Under the pieces are notes generated by a model. It did no database searches, was not told the origin of the DNA, and worked only from the letters and a program-made list of their open reading frames with translations. A stretch of DNA of 64,000 nucleotides from an uncultured Desulfobacter sp. (GTDB taxonomy: Bacteria; Desulfobacterota; Desulfobacteria; Desulfobacterales; Desulfobacteraceae), in assembly GCF_963666145.1 (NCBI RefSeq), contig NZ_OY762614.1, positions 1,416,501 through 1,480,500 of the forward strand, written 5' to 3'. Position numbers and translations under genes: made by a program. Positions 54,680 to 64,000 of this stretch are shown in pieces (the first letter of the stretch is position 1; every line of letters begins with the position of its first letter).

Positions 54680-55129
54680 ATGGAACAACTGATAGTTTTT
54701 ATCGTTTTGATTATGCTGGGCTATTTTTTCGGCCGCATGGCCGAATCAAGGCATTACCGTTCCATTAAGGAACGGGAAGAATTCTGGATGACCCGGCCCG
54801 CCAGTTCATACAAAAAAGTCAGTGATCCGGGACGAACCATACTTAAAAGCGAACTGGTCTGCGGCAGTGTGGTCATCTCCGTGGATTATTTCAAACGTAT
54901 TGTGGCGGGACTGCGCAATATTTTCGGCGGAGAGGTCCGTGTGTACGAAACTCTGCTGGACCGGGCCAGGCGGGAGGCCTTACTGCGACTGCATGAATCC
55001 TGCGAAGATGCGGACGAAATCATTAATCTGCGCCTGGAAACCTCATCCATATATAAAGGTAGAAGAAAGCAGGTGGGGTCTGTGGAAGTTATGGCCTTTG
55101 GCACAGCTGTCTATTTTGAACAAGAGTGA
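54680..55129 (+). CDS. Membrane-anchored YbjQ-like protein
   Basis: This 149-residue protein has an N-terminal membrane helix (about 3-17, LIVFIVLIMLGYFFG) followed by a YbjQ-like domain (about 55-147). The NIFGGEVRVYETLLDRARREAL and EVMAFGTAVYFE segments match the preceding gene. It looks like a tandem duplicate that has gained a membrane anchor. It overlaps the M48 peptidase gene by one base (TGATG). Together the three genes look like one membrane-associated unit. Confidence 0.88.
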   Translation: MEQLIVFIVLIMLGYFFGRMAESRHYRSIKEREEFWMTRPASSYKKVSDPGRTILKSELVCGSVVISVDYFKRIVAGLRNIFGGEVRVYETLLDRARREALLRLHESCEDADEIINLRLETSSIYKGRRKQVGSVEVMAFGTAVYFEQE

Positions 55130-55944
55130 TGGATTACAAACCGGTACTGCCTGAAATAAACGACAACATTTCCCATGACAGTCCGGTCAAAGAAGCACTG
55201 GTACTGCTGTCCGGTATCGTCATCTTTTTTCTTACTGCCTATGGCATACTCGGCTTTTTCGTAGACTGGGCCGTCACCCGCATTTCTCCGGAAATGGAGG
55301 CTGCAATCTTTTCCGGGTTTCAGGTCCCCACAAAGATTATACCCGAGGAAAATCAGCCAGGACAGGCAATACTCCAACAGTTGACAGATAATTTGCGAAA
55401 ATGTTGTAAGATCGATTATCCGGTGAAAGTGTTAATCGTCCCATCTGAGACCGCCAATGCCGTGGCGCTCGCCGGCGGCACCATCGTGGTCTTTTCAGGC
55501 ATTCTCGATAAGGTCCGTTCACAAAACGGGCTTGCCTTTGTGATGGCCCATGAACTGGGGCATTACAAACAGCGGGATCATCTTCGGGGCATGGGCCGTG
55601 GCATCGTACTTACAGCGCTGTCAGCCCTTTTGACGGGTTCGGGTTCAAATATCACCCAGCTGGCGGCACCGGGCGTCCATCTGACCCAGGCCCGGTATTC
55701 CCGGCAGCGGGAAGCCATGGCCGACGCCCGGGCCCTGGACACCCTGGTCTGTTACTACGGTCATGCCGGCGGTGCCACAGAATTTTTTAAAGCCATGGGA
55801 GCTGAACACAATTCGGGGCGGCTCAACGCATACTTTGCCTCGCACCCCGAAGGCGAGGCCCGCATTGCCGCACTGGAAAAAATGATTCAGGATCGGCATT
55901 TTGACATCCGGGACGTTGAACCCTTGCCATCTGAATTCAATTAG
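55129..55944 (+). CDS. M48-family zinc metalloprotease
   Basis: This 271-residue protein has one N-terminal membrane helix (about 26-46) and an M48 domain. The zinc motif HELGH is at residues 141-145 (FVMAHELGHYKQRDH), and RQREAMADARALD carries the third ligand Glu region. VLIVPSETANAVALAGGTIVVFSGIL is the usual strand-helix before it. It should act on membrane or envelope proteins, like HtpX or LoiP. ATG at 55129 overlaps the stop of the YbjQ-like gene; a GTG one codon earlier is also possible. Its stop overlaps the convergent FapA-like gene by four bases. Confidence 0.92.
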   Translation: MDYKPVLPEINDNISHDSPVKEALVLLSGIVIFFLTAYGILGFFVDWAVTRISPEMEAAIFSGFQVPTKIIPEENQPGQAILQQLTDNLRKCCKIDYPVKVLIVPSETANAVALAGGTIVVFSGILDKVRSQNGLAFVMAHELGHYKQRDHLRGMGRGIVLTALSALLTGSGSNITQLAAPGVHLTQARYSRQREAMADARALDTLVCYYGHAGGATEFFKAMGAEHNSGRLNAYFASHPEGEARIAALEKMIQDRHFDIRDVEPLPSEFN

Positions 55945-58442
55945 TCTATTTCCATGACATAATAAACAACACCGCCCTCATCCTTACTCTTCTCCCTTAT
56001 GGTGCATCGAGACCAGGACTTGTCCACGATTTTATATGAATGGGCTGCTTTAATTTTGGTCCCGGATTGAATCCGCTTTGCTACTTCCAGAACGGGTACG
56101 GGCTTGGACTTGTTTGAAATCTGTTCCAGATTTTCCAATTCTTTAACAAGCCGGCTGTTTGCTTTTTCCAATCTTTCAATTTCAAGCTCTTTTTCTGAAA
56201 TATCATGATGGATCTGGTCCTGGCGTTCAAACCATTCGTTAATTTTTTCCCCGGCTTCTTTGGCCTTTTTTTCCATTTTCCGAATGGCATCTGAAATGCT
56301 TTTCAGTGCCGCAGCATCTTTTGTCCCGTCGATAGCAGCCCTCTTATCTTCAAGTTCCCGAAGCTTTATCTGTGCACGATCCTGGATATGCGCATTGCCG
56401 GTTATGGTGCCATGCAGCCACTTGTCCACCTCTTTCATCTGACTGATCTCAGATGTAAGCTCATGAATCTTATCCCGGTTCACTGAAAGCGAAGATTTTA
56501 TCTTATCTCCCAAACGGATTAAATGTTCATCGACCCCCACAGTCAACACCGATGGCCCGGAAGATTCATTGCCCACAGCACCGGCCTTGATTCCAAGCTT
56601 TGCCGACACTGTCGAGTTAAGGATGCTTCCCCTTTCGTTGTTGCAGGCCCCGCTCAGATAGATGGTAGAATCAACGATCTCTTTTTGCACTGTCAAATCC
56701 CCATAGGAATTTATTGTGGAGTTGCGAATGTATTTGGCCTGGATATTTCCCTTTACATTGATCAACTTAGTATCCATGATGCCCATTGAAACATTCAAAT
56801 CCCCTGACAAATCCACCTGGGCACCGCAAATTTCTCTGGCTGTCAGCGAAACGCACTTGACCGAAAACCCCTCTTTTACCTCGCCCGGCACAACGACATT
56901 GCCGTCAAATTCAATATTTCCGGTTTCATACCCCACATCGCCTTTTACCTTGAACTCCTTGTTGACCGAGACAACCCCCATAACATCCAAATGGGGTTCG
57001 CCATGTATGCTTGAAAAAATTCCACTTTTTTCTTCGTTGAACCGGGTTCCAGGCCCTGCCGAAAAGGCCGGATCAACAGGTTCCGGCACAGATATTTCCT
57101 TGCCTTTGACATCCAGGCCGGGCTCTCCGGGTTTAGGAAAGGTTTTAGAGGCCAACATAATGCCCTCTTCCACATGGGGGATTTCGCCCCTGTCCCTGTA
57201 ATCCATACTGCCGTCCGGATTTATTCTACCCGGGCGTTTGAAATTAATTGAAAAATAATAATGGATCTCTCCATCGGTAGGTAAAACAGGTGGTTTTCCC
57301 TCGGCGATAAGCAATTTTTCTCCCTGTCGGGCAGGGCCATAAAGCCACGCCTCAATGACCGATTCGTCTTCAATGCCGAAAAGAATTCCATTTTTATGAA
57401 GAAGCTGTTCGATCATATAAACCGTCACTGTTTCGGGGGCATCCTTGCTCAGCCTGATATGCGCCTTAAGATTGTTATCTGAATATTCAATGGTAAAATA
57501 TTTCAGAATATCCTGCTGTGTTTCGTCCGATGCAAGCTCTGGTTTATGATTGGCCCGCCAGTACATCACATTCAAAATTACCGGCGTCAAAAGACTGGCA
57601 AGGGATTCATATTCAGTAGGCTCAATTTCAGTGGGATTAATGGTTTCATCCAATTGATTTAAATGGAGTGCCAACGCGTCAGTCAACTCGCTTTCTGAAA
57701 GCGTAAACGCATCAGACGGCTCTCTTTTTGAAAGCATGGTTAAAAAAATATCACTGACACGCAATTTAAAATCATCAAATGCCTGTTTAAATCCCAGTGA
57801 ATTAAATTTGACATTTTCTTTTTCCAAAAGGGATTTAAGCGCAGGACTGCGTTCTAAGTCATTGTCCCCGAAAAGGCTTTTGAGCCTTGACTCCAGAACC
57901 CGGATTTCCTTTTCTTTTTGTTGAATCTGGTCGGTATACAGCGTCTCTTTTTTTCTCAAATTCCCGGCGATCTGGAACAATTGCTTATTCTGACGCGTGA
58001 TGGTTTTCTGCAGATTTTTTATCTTTCTGCCCGCTTCATACTCATCATATCGCAATCTGGTCTGAACCAATAGGTCTTCATCCGTAAACGGCAGGGGCAG
58101 ACAGGCATGAATTCCGGTTGAATTTATTGCATTAACAAAAGAGGGCAGAGAGGAAGGTTCGGCCACCAAAAGCCGCTGGGTTTCCGGAGAGATTTCTTTG
58201 GCCTTTGCCAGGATGCTCTTTTCTCCTTGTTCTCTTTCAACATATCCCTCAATAATCAGAAAATACGGAGCGGCGGAGGCCTGGGCCAGATGCTGGAGGC
58301 CGTCAGCAGGCGATGTGAAACAATCCACCTTAAACCCTTTTTCCGATAAGAGCCCGGTCTTTCTTTCAATTATGCCCCGGGGATCAATTATCAGAATTTT
58401 ATTTTCCTGTTGTTTGATTTCGATAACACAACCCCTTTTCAT
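55941..58442 (-). CDS. Pseudo-receiver / coiled coil / FapA (DUF342) protein
   Basis: This 833-residue cytoplasmic protein begins with a receiver-like domain (about 12-130). Its phosphoacceptor position reads LIIEGY, Glu in place of Asp, and the conserved Lys is lost (CLPLPF), so it cannot be phosphorylated in the usual way. A coiled coil follows (about 135-200), then helical sequence and a DUF342/FapA domain (about 370-720). The FapA part has many short strands of a beta-helix, with GDVGYETGNIEFDGNVVVPG as its typical turn-rich stretch. A second coiled coil is at about 660-780. DUF342 proteins organise polymers or envelope structures; the link to chemotaxis or motility is uncertain. Confidence 0.85.
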   Translation of the reverse strand: MKRGCVIEIKQQENKILIIDPRGIIERKTGLLSEKGFKVDCFTSPADGLQHLAQASAAPYFLIIEGYVEREQGEKSILAKAKEISPETQRLLVAEPSSLPSFVNAINSTGIHACLPLPFTDEDLLVQTRLRYDEYEAGRKIKNLQKTITRQNKQLFQIAGNLRKKETLYTDQIQQKEKEIRVLESRLKSLFGDNDLERSPALKSLLEKENVKFNSLGFKQAFDDFKLRVSDIFLTMLSKREPSDAFTLSESELTDALALHLNQLDETINPTEIEPTEYESLASLLTPVILNVMYWRANHKPELASDETQQDILKYFTIEYSDNNLKAHIRLSKDAPETVTVYMIEQLLHKNGILFGIEDESVIEAWLYGPARQGEKLLIAEGKPPVLPTDGEIHYYFSINFKRPGRINPDGSMDYRDRGEIPHVEEGIMLASKTFPKPGEPGLDVKGKEISVPEPVDPAFSAGPGTRFNEEKSGIFSSIHGEPHLDVMGVVSVNKEFKVKGDVGYETGNIEFDGNVVVPGEVKEGFSVKCVSLTAREICGAQVDLSGDLNVSMGIMDTKLINVKGNIQAKYIRNSTINSYGDLTVQKEIVDSTIYLSGACNNERGSILNSTVSAKLGIKAGAVGNESSGPSVLTVGVDEHLIRLGDKIKSSLSVNRDKIHELTSEISQMKEVDKWLHGTITGNAHIQDRAQIKLRELEDKRAAIDGTKDAAALKSISDAIRKMEKKAKEAGEKINEWFERQDQIHHDISEKELEIERLEKANSRLVKELENLEQISNKSKPVPVLEVAKRIQSGTKIKAAHSYKIVDKSWSRCTIREKSKDEGGVVYYVMEID

Positions 58443-58607
58443 ATAGACGCAAAAAAGGCCTATGACGTTTTCTAAGTGCCGTGACTGTCAAAAATTGATG
58501 AATCCGTAAAAACTCCGACCGATGGCTAAGTAAATATTATGCGTTATCGCTTTGTTTTTCCTTTGTCGGCATAAAAAAGCCGTTCCGGGCGGCAAGATCT
58601 TTAAATT

Positions 58608-59270
58608 TCAGAAAAAATCTTTCATCACAGCCTGGTAGCAAAGCACAATCCGATCCTTTTCAAACATCTGTTTTTCCTCAAGTAACTTTTCTATCTGCTC
58701 GAAATAATCGGCTTCATTGACCCCTTTTTCCAATCGTTTTTTTAACTGAATGATCTTTTTTTCTTTTTGAACAATCACCCGTTTATGGGCATCCGCCTTT
58801 TGTTTGAGTTCCTGGCTTAAATGATACAGGCGGGCATTTTGTTTTTTAGCCAGGGCAAACAGGTTACGATTTTCAACGACCAATTCGTAATATTGCAACC
58901 CTGCCTTGATCATCTCCAATAAATCGTTATTGTCCCAGGGTTTTGTGATAAACCGGTGAACCGCGCCTCGATTCACCGCATCTGAAATCGCATTGATATC
59001 TGCATAGCCGGTAATTAAAAATCGGACGGTGTCCGGGATGATGGTTCTGGCTTTCTCCAGGAACTGGGTACCTTCCATTCCCGGCATTCTCTGATCCGAA
59101 AGTATCATTGAAAGTTGCTCTTCTGAGTTTTTAATAAAATCAAGCGCTTGGTCACCGGAGGCTGCGTAAAAAGAACGTGCCCCTGTCTTTTTAATCAGAC
59201 GTTCAAGGGCTTTGCCGATTTTTTCCTCATCATCGACGATCAGAATAGTATGATTAAACCCCTCGGTCAT
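58608..59270 (-). CDS. Response regulator with C-terminal coiled coil
   Basis: This 220-residue protein has a receiver domain (about 8-125): acidic pair in LIVDDEE, acceptor D in ILSDQRMPG, Thr in FLITGYAD and Lys in FITKPWD. The rest (about 135-210) is a charged coiled coil with no DNA-binding, GGDEF or HD domain. It therefore probably acts by protein contact. The receiver resembles those of RpfG/HupR proteins. It is followed by the FapA-like gene on the same strand (165-base gap) and is divergent from an HD-GYP regulator gene. Confidence 0.9.
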   Translation of the reverse strand: MTEGFNHTILIVDDEEKIGKALERLIKKTGARSFYAASGDQALDFIKNSEEQLSMILSDQRMPGMEGTQFLEKARTIIPDTVRFLITGYADINAISDAVNRGAVHRFITKPWDNNDLLEMIKAGLQYYELVVENRNLFALAKKQNARLYHLSQELKQKADAHKRVIVQKEKKIIQLKKRLEKGVNEADYFEQIEKLLEEKQMFEKDRIVLCYQAVMKDFF

Positions 59271-59493
59271 TTGGCTCCCCGGTCATTTGGCGCTCATAGA
59301 TAACGACATTAGAAATAAATTCATATAATTTTCGTGAACGTTTTAACTGGAAACAAGTTTAAGTCATTTTAAAATTTTTCTCAAGAGACTAAAATTATGA
59401 ATGAAACGAATCCATTGGCAATTTTTAATTGTGAAATAGGCTCAGTTAAAATAGAATAAACCATCTGATTACAGCTTAATTGGGAAACAAAGC

Positions 59494-60522
59494 ATGGCAA
59501 AGGATGCTGACAAACCTACGATTCTCATTGTGGATGATGTGCCGGACAACATTACCGTCCTGACCAATATATTGACCGACTATAACTTAAAAGCGGCAAT
59601 CAACGGTGCCAAAGCACTGGAAATCGCATCGCGCTTTAGACCGGACATTATCCTACTGGACATCATGATGCCAGACATGAACGGCTATGCGGTCTGCAAG
59701 CGGCTCAAACGGGATCCTCACACCCAAAATATCCCTGTCATATTTATCACAGCAATGGATGAAGTGACCGATGAGGCCCGGGGGTTTGAATTGGGTGCTG
59801 TTGATTATATAACCAAACCCGTCAGCGCCCCGGTTGTCAGGGCAAGGGTGAAAACGCATTTACACCTGTACGACCAGAACAAGGCATTGGAACATCTGGT
59901 TTTTGAACGGACAAAAGAGTTGAACCAAAGCAGGCTTGAAATTATTCGAAGATTGGGCCTTGCGGCGGAATACAAAGATAACGAAACGGGTATGCATGTC
60001 ATTCGTATGAGTTATTACTGCAAAGTCATGGCAGCGGCAATCGGTATGAGCAGCAAAGAGGTGGAGTTAATACTCAATGCATCCCCCATGCACGATATCG
60101 GTAAGATCGGCATTCCGGACAGGATTCTCAGCAAGCCGGGAAAACTGGATGCCCAGGAACGGGCCATCATGGAGCAACACACCACAATCGGTGCCGAGAT
60201 CATCGGAGAACATCACACCCCACTTTTGGACATGGCAAGAACAGTGGCCCTGACCCACCACGAAAAATGGGACGGAACGGGCTATCCCCAGGGGCTTAAG
60301 GGGGATGACATTCCCCTTGTAGGCCGCATCGTCGCCATCGCGGATGTCTTTGACGCTCTTGTCAGCAAACGGCCGTATAAAGAAGCATGGTCCTTTGAAA
60401 GGGCCGTGGCAGTGATCAAAGAAGAGTCGGGCAAACATTTTGCGCCTGACTTGGTAACTGTTTTTCTGGCGAATATGGATGAAATCATTGAGCTTGCGAC
60501 ATTAAATGCTGACCCGGATTAA
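59494..60522 (+). CDS. Response regulator with HD-GYP phosphodiesterase domain
   Basis: This 342-residue cytoplasmic protein has a receiver domain (about 8-125, acceptor D in ILLDIMMPDMNG, Lys in YITKPVS) and an HD-GYP domain (about 155-340). The metal-binding motifs are HDIGKIGIPD, HHEKWDGTGYPQGLKG and DVFDALVSKRPYK, all intact, so it should hydrolyse cyclic di-GMP or a related dinucleotide. It is followed 88 bases later by a hybrid kinase gene that may control it. The start is ATG at 59494 with weak purine-rich sequence upstream. Confidence 0.95.
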   Translation: MAKDADKPTILIVDDVPDNITVLTNILTDYNLKAAINGAKALEIASRFRPDIILLDIMMPDMNGYAVCKRLKRDPHTQNIPVIFITAMDEVTDEARGFELGAVDYITKPVSAPVVRARVKTHLHLYDQNKALEHLVFERTKELNQSRLEIIRRLGLAAEYKDNETGMHVIRMSYYCKVMAAAIGMSSKEVELILNASPMHDIGKIGIPDRILSKPGKLDAQERAIMEQHTTIGAEIIGEHHTPLLDMARTVALTHHEKWDGTGYPQGLKGDDIPLVGRIVAIADVFDALVSKRPYKEAWSFERAVAVIKEESGKHFAPDLVTVFLANMDEIIELATLNADPD

Positions 60523-60609
60523 ATACCATTGAAACAACAGACGCCGGAAAAAAAAATCTTTGAGGTAAGCTACGCCTAAAAAGAGAACCAATGAAAAACG
60601 AGGAGGCGC

Positions 60610-63600
60610 GTGAAGCTACGTCATTTCTTCATACTTTTTATTCTTACGGCGCTGTCTTGTTCTATTCTGTTTTATCTGATTGCCTCCGAATTCATTGTCA
60701 AAAAAGGATTCAAAAAATTTGAGGATGAACATGCACGGTTGCTGGTGAAAGCCGCTGATCGGGCACTGCATCTTAACCTCATCAATCTGGACAAACTTCT
60801 AATCGCCTGGGCCAGTTGGGATGACACCTACCATTTCGTGCAAATGCCAACCCCTGAATATGCCCAATCCAACCTTGCGATTAAAACCTTTTTAGAGCAA
60901 TCCCTGGTATGTGTGGCGATCCAAAATAAAAAACAGGATGTAGTGCATCTGCAAGCCGTTAATCCGAACAGGCAGTTTGACAAGGATCTTGCCGATAAAA
61001 TTTTCAGACAAGTATCAATTCAATACCCTTCTTTAACCGACAACATGGAAAAACAGGCCGGGATGATCATGCTTGACACCGGAGATCTTGTCTTAATGGC
61101 AAAACGCCCAATCTTGACCAGCCAAGGAGCAGGGCCTGCCATGGGGACCATGATGTTTATCCGTATCGTATCCACGGCATTGCTCGCTGAAATTTCCAGT
61201 TCATTGGAGGCAGACATTACTCTGGTCCCCTTAAGGGGCAAGGGGCATAATCACATACTGACCCGGATAAGTGAATCAACAGACAGGGTATATCTCAACC
61301 CTGGACATGATGGTGTATCTGAAGGTTTTGGGATACTCCTTGATCTTAAAGGCAGACCTTTGACGTTAATGAAGGTCACCACCGGCCCGATATTCTCCCG
61401 GCAGGGGCAAAATATTGCAAATACAGTCTTTGTGGTTTTAATTTTTGCTATTCTGCTGTTCAGTCTTGTCGCCTATTTTGTCCTCCATAAAAAAATAGTG
61501 AAACGACTGGAATTGCTCATGCATCAAATTTCCCAACGCGAATATTTTCCAGAGGATGCGCCGGTCATCTTTATCAGCGGAAATGATGAAATTCACAACC
61601 TGAGTGTCTGCATCAGCGGCATGGTTGAGCGAATAGAGCAATCCAAACAGGCGATTTTAGACAAATCCGAAGAAATGAGCCGGAATGAAAAGTTTCTCCA
61701 TGATCTGTTTAACAGTATAGAAGCCGGTATTATATTAATTTTCCCGGACACCAAAGTAATTGTTGATATCAACAAATTTGCCCAGAAACTTACAGGATAT
61801 TCAAAGGATGAAGTCGTGGGGCATGTGTGCCACAAACTGACATGTCCGTCCGAGGTCAACAAGTGCCCCATTCTTGATTTAAAGCAATCCAGGGATATGT
61901 CAAAACGCAAACTTTTACTTAAAGACGGTTCCACTATACCCATCATGAAGTCTGCAGCTTTTATTCATAAAGGCGACCAAACTCTTCTGCTTGAAACATT
62001 TGTTGACATCTCCGAGGCGGAGCATGCCCGACAGGCCCTTGAAAAGGCTAAAAAAGAGCTGGAGGATAAAGTTGAAGAACGCACAGCCTACCTGCGCGGC
62101 ATCATTGACACGGCATTTAACGGCATCATCGTCATCGATGGCCGGGGGTCTATACAAGAATTCAGCCCGGCTGCCCAAAAAATATTTGGGTACAGCAAAG
62201 ATGAACTTTTAGGTAAAAGTATTAACATTCTTATGCCCGAACCATACAGAAGAGAACACGACGCATATCTTCGCCACTATCTTGAAACCGGCATGGCAAA
62301 AATCATCGGCAGGCACACTGTCGTTCCTGCACTGAGAAAGGATGGATCACAATTTTCCATGGAAGTTGCTCTCAATACGGACATCGTCAATGGGAGACCT
62401 ATCTTTGTCGCTGTCATGAGTGATGTGACCGAACGAATCAAGGTGGAGGAAGCGGTCGCCAAAGAGCAGAAACGCCTCAAGGAACTATTGGCCACAAGCC
62501 CCGTTGGTGTGGCGATCACGGTTGATGGTGTTGTAAAATTCAGCAATCCCAGCATGGTTCAAATGGGATTTAAAACCGGTGAAAAAACCGCAAACGCCTA
62601 TGTGAAACCCCAGGACAGAGAACGTTTTATTGCCCAGCTCAACAAAGACGGAGAGGCCTTAAATTTTGAAACCCAGCTTCGAAATGAAACCGGGCAGCCC
62701 ATTGATGTGCTGACCTTTGCATACCATTATGATTATAAAGGCAGCGATGCCGTTATAGGCTGGAACATAGATATTACCCGCCGCAAAGCCATGGAAAACG
62801 AAATCCGGGAAGGACGAGCCAGATTCCAAAGGCTGGTGGAGGACCTCGGTGGCAGGTTTGTCGTCTTCAGCCACAGACCGGACGGAGAGATATTGTTTAT
62901 GAGTGAAGGGGCAAGCTCCGTATTCGGATTAACCAGAGAGGATATCCAGGGACAACAATGGCAGGATGTCATCAACTGGCTGCCCGGTGAAAAAGAAAAA
63001 GCCGAAAAAGCCTTCAGCACCTTCCTGCAAAGCACATTTACCTCCCACGAAATCGAACTGTCGTTCATACATACGGACGGCAGTAGGAAAATTATATTTA
63101 TTTCCGAACATACCGTCCTGGATGAAGACGGCAAAGTAGTAACCATTGACGGCATTATAGAAGACATTACCGTCCGTAAAGCAACTGAAAAAATGCTGGC
63201 ACGAGCCAAAGAAGCAGCCGAAGAAGCAACCCGGGCAAAATCCGATTTTCTGGCCAAGATGTCCCATGAAATCCGTACGCCAATGAATGCGATTATCGGT
63301 CTGTCATATCTGGCCCTGCAAGGTGATCTTAACGACAAACAACGCAATTACATTGACAAGGTACACCACTCGGCAAACTATCTTTTAGGCATTCTCAATG
63401 ATATTCTGGATTTTTCCAAAATTGAGGCAGGAAAGCTCTGTATGGAACATATCAACTTTTCCCTTGAGGATGTCTTTGATCATATCGCCGATGTGGTCGG
63501 TTTAAAAGCCAGAGAAGCAGGCCTTGAGTTGATGTTTGATCTGCCCTGCACCCTGCCCACGTCACTTGTGGGCGACCCGCTCCGGCTCGGCCAGGTTTTG

Positions 63601-64000
63601 ATCAATCTTGGTAATAATGCCGTAAAGTTTACACCCAAAGGGGAAGTGGTTATCTGTGTCCGGGTTACAAAAGACAACGACGATAAGGTAACCTTCCGGT
63701 TTGCCATACGCGATACCGGCATCGGGATGACAAAAAAACAGCAGGAAAAACTATTCCAGCAGTTCAGTCAAGCCGACACATCCATTACCCGAAAATACGG
63801 TGGTGCCGGCCTGGGCCTGGCCATTTCCAAGAAACTGACTGAAATGATGGGCGGCGGCATATGGGTGGAAAGCACGCCGGATGAGGGCAGCACATTTTTC
63901 TTTACCGCCTGTTTTGAAAAACAGCCCCCAACCGATCAGGCGACCTGCCCGATCAAAAAAGCGTCCCCGCTTCACGTCCTGGTCGCAGATGACAACGCCA
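60610..64000 (+). CDS. Large CHASE4-PAS hybrid sensor histidine kinase (3' end outside window)
   Basis: At least 1130 residues, open to the right edge. The GTG start at 60610 follows AGGAGG (60601-60606) closely. Order: membrane helix (about 7-25), periplasmic CHASE4-type domain (about 40-260, with LIAWASWDDTYHFV), second helix (about 270-290), linker, three or four PAS domains (about 355-460, 495-610, 625-720, 735-860), HisKA with H-box KMSHEIRTPMNAIIG (about 887-901), HATPase with DTGIGMT and GGAGLGLAISKK, and the first strand of a receiver (LHVLVADDNA). It may phosphorylate the HD-GYP regulator encoded upstream. G2-box GGAGLGL differs slightly from the usual GGTGLGL. Confidence 0.92.
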   Translation, partial: MKLRHFFILFILTALSCSILFYLIASEFIVKKGFKKFEDEHARLLVKAADRALHLNLINLDKLLIAWASWDDTYHFVQMPTPEYAQSNLAIKTFLEQSLVCVAIQNKKQDVVHLQAVNPNRQFDKDLADKIFRQVSIQYPSLTDNMEKQAGMIMLDTGDLVLMAKRPILTSQGAGPAMGTMMFIRIVSTALLAEISSSLEADITLVPLRGKGHNHILTRISESTDRVYLNPGHDGVSEGFGILLDLKGRPLTLMKVTTGPIFSRQGQNIANTVFVVLIFAILLFSLVAYFVLHKKIVKRLELLMHQISQREYFPEDAPVIFISGNDEIHNLSVCISGMVERIEQSKQAILDKSEEMSRNEKFLHDLFNSIEAGIILIFPDTKVIVDINKFAQKLTGYSKDEVVGHVCHKLTCPSEVNKCPILDLKQSRDMSKRKLLLKDGSTIPIMKSAAFIHKGDQTLLLETFVDISEAEHARQALEKAKKELEDKVEERTAYLRGIIDTAFNGIIVIDGRGSIQEFSPAAQKIFGYSKDELLGKSINILMPEPYRREHDAYLRHYLETGMAKIIGRHTVVPALRKDGSQFSMEVALNTDIVNGRPIFVAVMSDVTERIKVEEAVAKEQKRLKELLATSPVGVAITVDGVVKFSNPSMVQMGFKTGEKTANAYVKPQDRERFIAQLNKDGEALNFETQLRNETGQPIDVLTFAYHYDYKGSDAVIGWNIDITRRKAMENEIREGRARFQRLVEDLGGRFVVFSHRPDGEILFMSEGASSVFGLTREDIQGQQWQDVINWLPGEKEKAEKAFSTFLQSTFTSHEIELSFIHTDGSRKIIFISEHTVLDEDGKVVTIDGIIEDITVRKATEKMLARAKEAAEEATRAKSDFLAKMSHEIRTPMNAIIGLSYLALQGDLNDKQRNYIDKVHHSANYLLGILNDILDFSKIEAGKLCMEHINFSLEDVFDHIADVVGLKAREAGLELMFDLPCTLPTSLVGDPLRLGQVLINLGNNAVKFTPKGEVVICVRVTKDNDDKVTFRFAIRDTGIGMTKKQQEKLFQQFSQADTSITRKYGGAGLGLAISKKLTEMMGGGIWVESTPDEGSTFFFTACFEKQPPTDQATCPIKKASPLHVLVADDNA

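Noticed and set aside
1..64000. CRISPR arrays, tRNA or rRNA genes, insertion sequences, prophage
   Set aside because: No regularly spaced repeats, cloverleaf-like segments, transposase or phage genes were recognised.

Overview
The window looks like chromosome from a marine-type, Gram-negative, anaerobic deltaproteobacterium (Desulfobacterota), probably of the Desulfobacteraceae. This is inferred from a DVU0772-family protein, two rubredoxin genes, a DsrE-family protein, a NifU/NifS pair, many hybrid histidine kinases, a PEP-CTERM protein and a DUF342/FapA protein. No tRNA, rRNA, CRISPR array, prophage or insertion sequence was seen.

Layout. 1-5300: the 5' end of an unidentified gene with a sigma-54-type promoter, a divergent sigma-54 activator, chorismate synthase (aroC), a rubredoxin, a DVU0772-family gene with its own sigma-54-type promoter, two palindromic repeats and proC. 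5460-27120: an envelope-directed accessory region. It holds two caspase-fold proteins, a CHAT-protease lipoprotein, a two-partner secretion pair (TpsA/TpsB), a beta-barrel protein, three proteins with DUF4384-like domains, a dockerin protein followed by a cohesin-like PEP-CTERM protein, and an ECF sigma factor with a probable membrane anti-sigma factor. A shared promoter-like word, ATGTCACC plus a T-run, lies ahead of three transcription units; in two it is followed after exactly 16 bases by CGTCA. This suggests one ECF regulon for the region. 27200-48630: mostly conserved or housekeeping genes: TIGR02757 protein, sfsA, a sensor kinase broken by an in-frame TAG next to a duplicated periplasmic binding protein, nifU-nifS, rarD, acetoacetyl-CoA synthetase, dsrE, a hybrid kinase with a metallo-beta-lactamase-fold gene, an ADP-ribosylglycohydrolase, a rubredoxin-membrane fusion, an ArsR repressor with a metal permease, a RelE/Phd toxin-antitoxin pair, a tautomerase and adenosine-specific kinase.

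48760-53937: a three-gene minus-strand operon encoding a single-span membrane protein, a dynamin-like GTPase with a degenerate P-loop and an actin/Hsp70-fold ATPase. It resembles the SrfABC type of locus in plan and has no established function that I can assign. 54360-55944: two YbjQ-family genes and an M48 metalloprotease. 55941-64000: signalling genes: a pseudo-receiver/FapA protein, a response regulator, an HD-GYP response regulator and a large CHASE4/PAS hybrid kinase that runs off the window.

The two best candidates for undescribed systems are the ECF-controlled caspase/CHAT/DUF4384 envelope region and the membrane protein-GTPase-ASKHA operon. All functions are read from sequence motifs by eye; no database search was possible.
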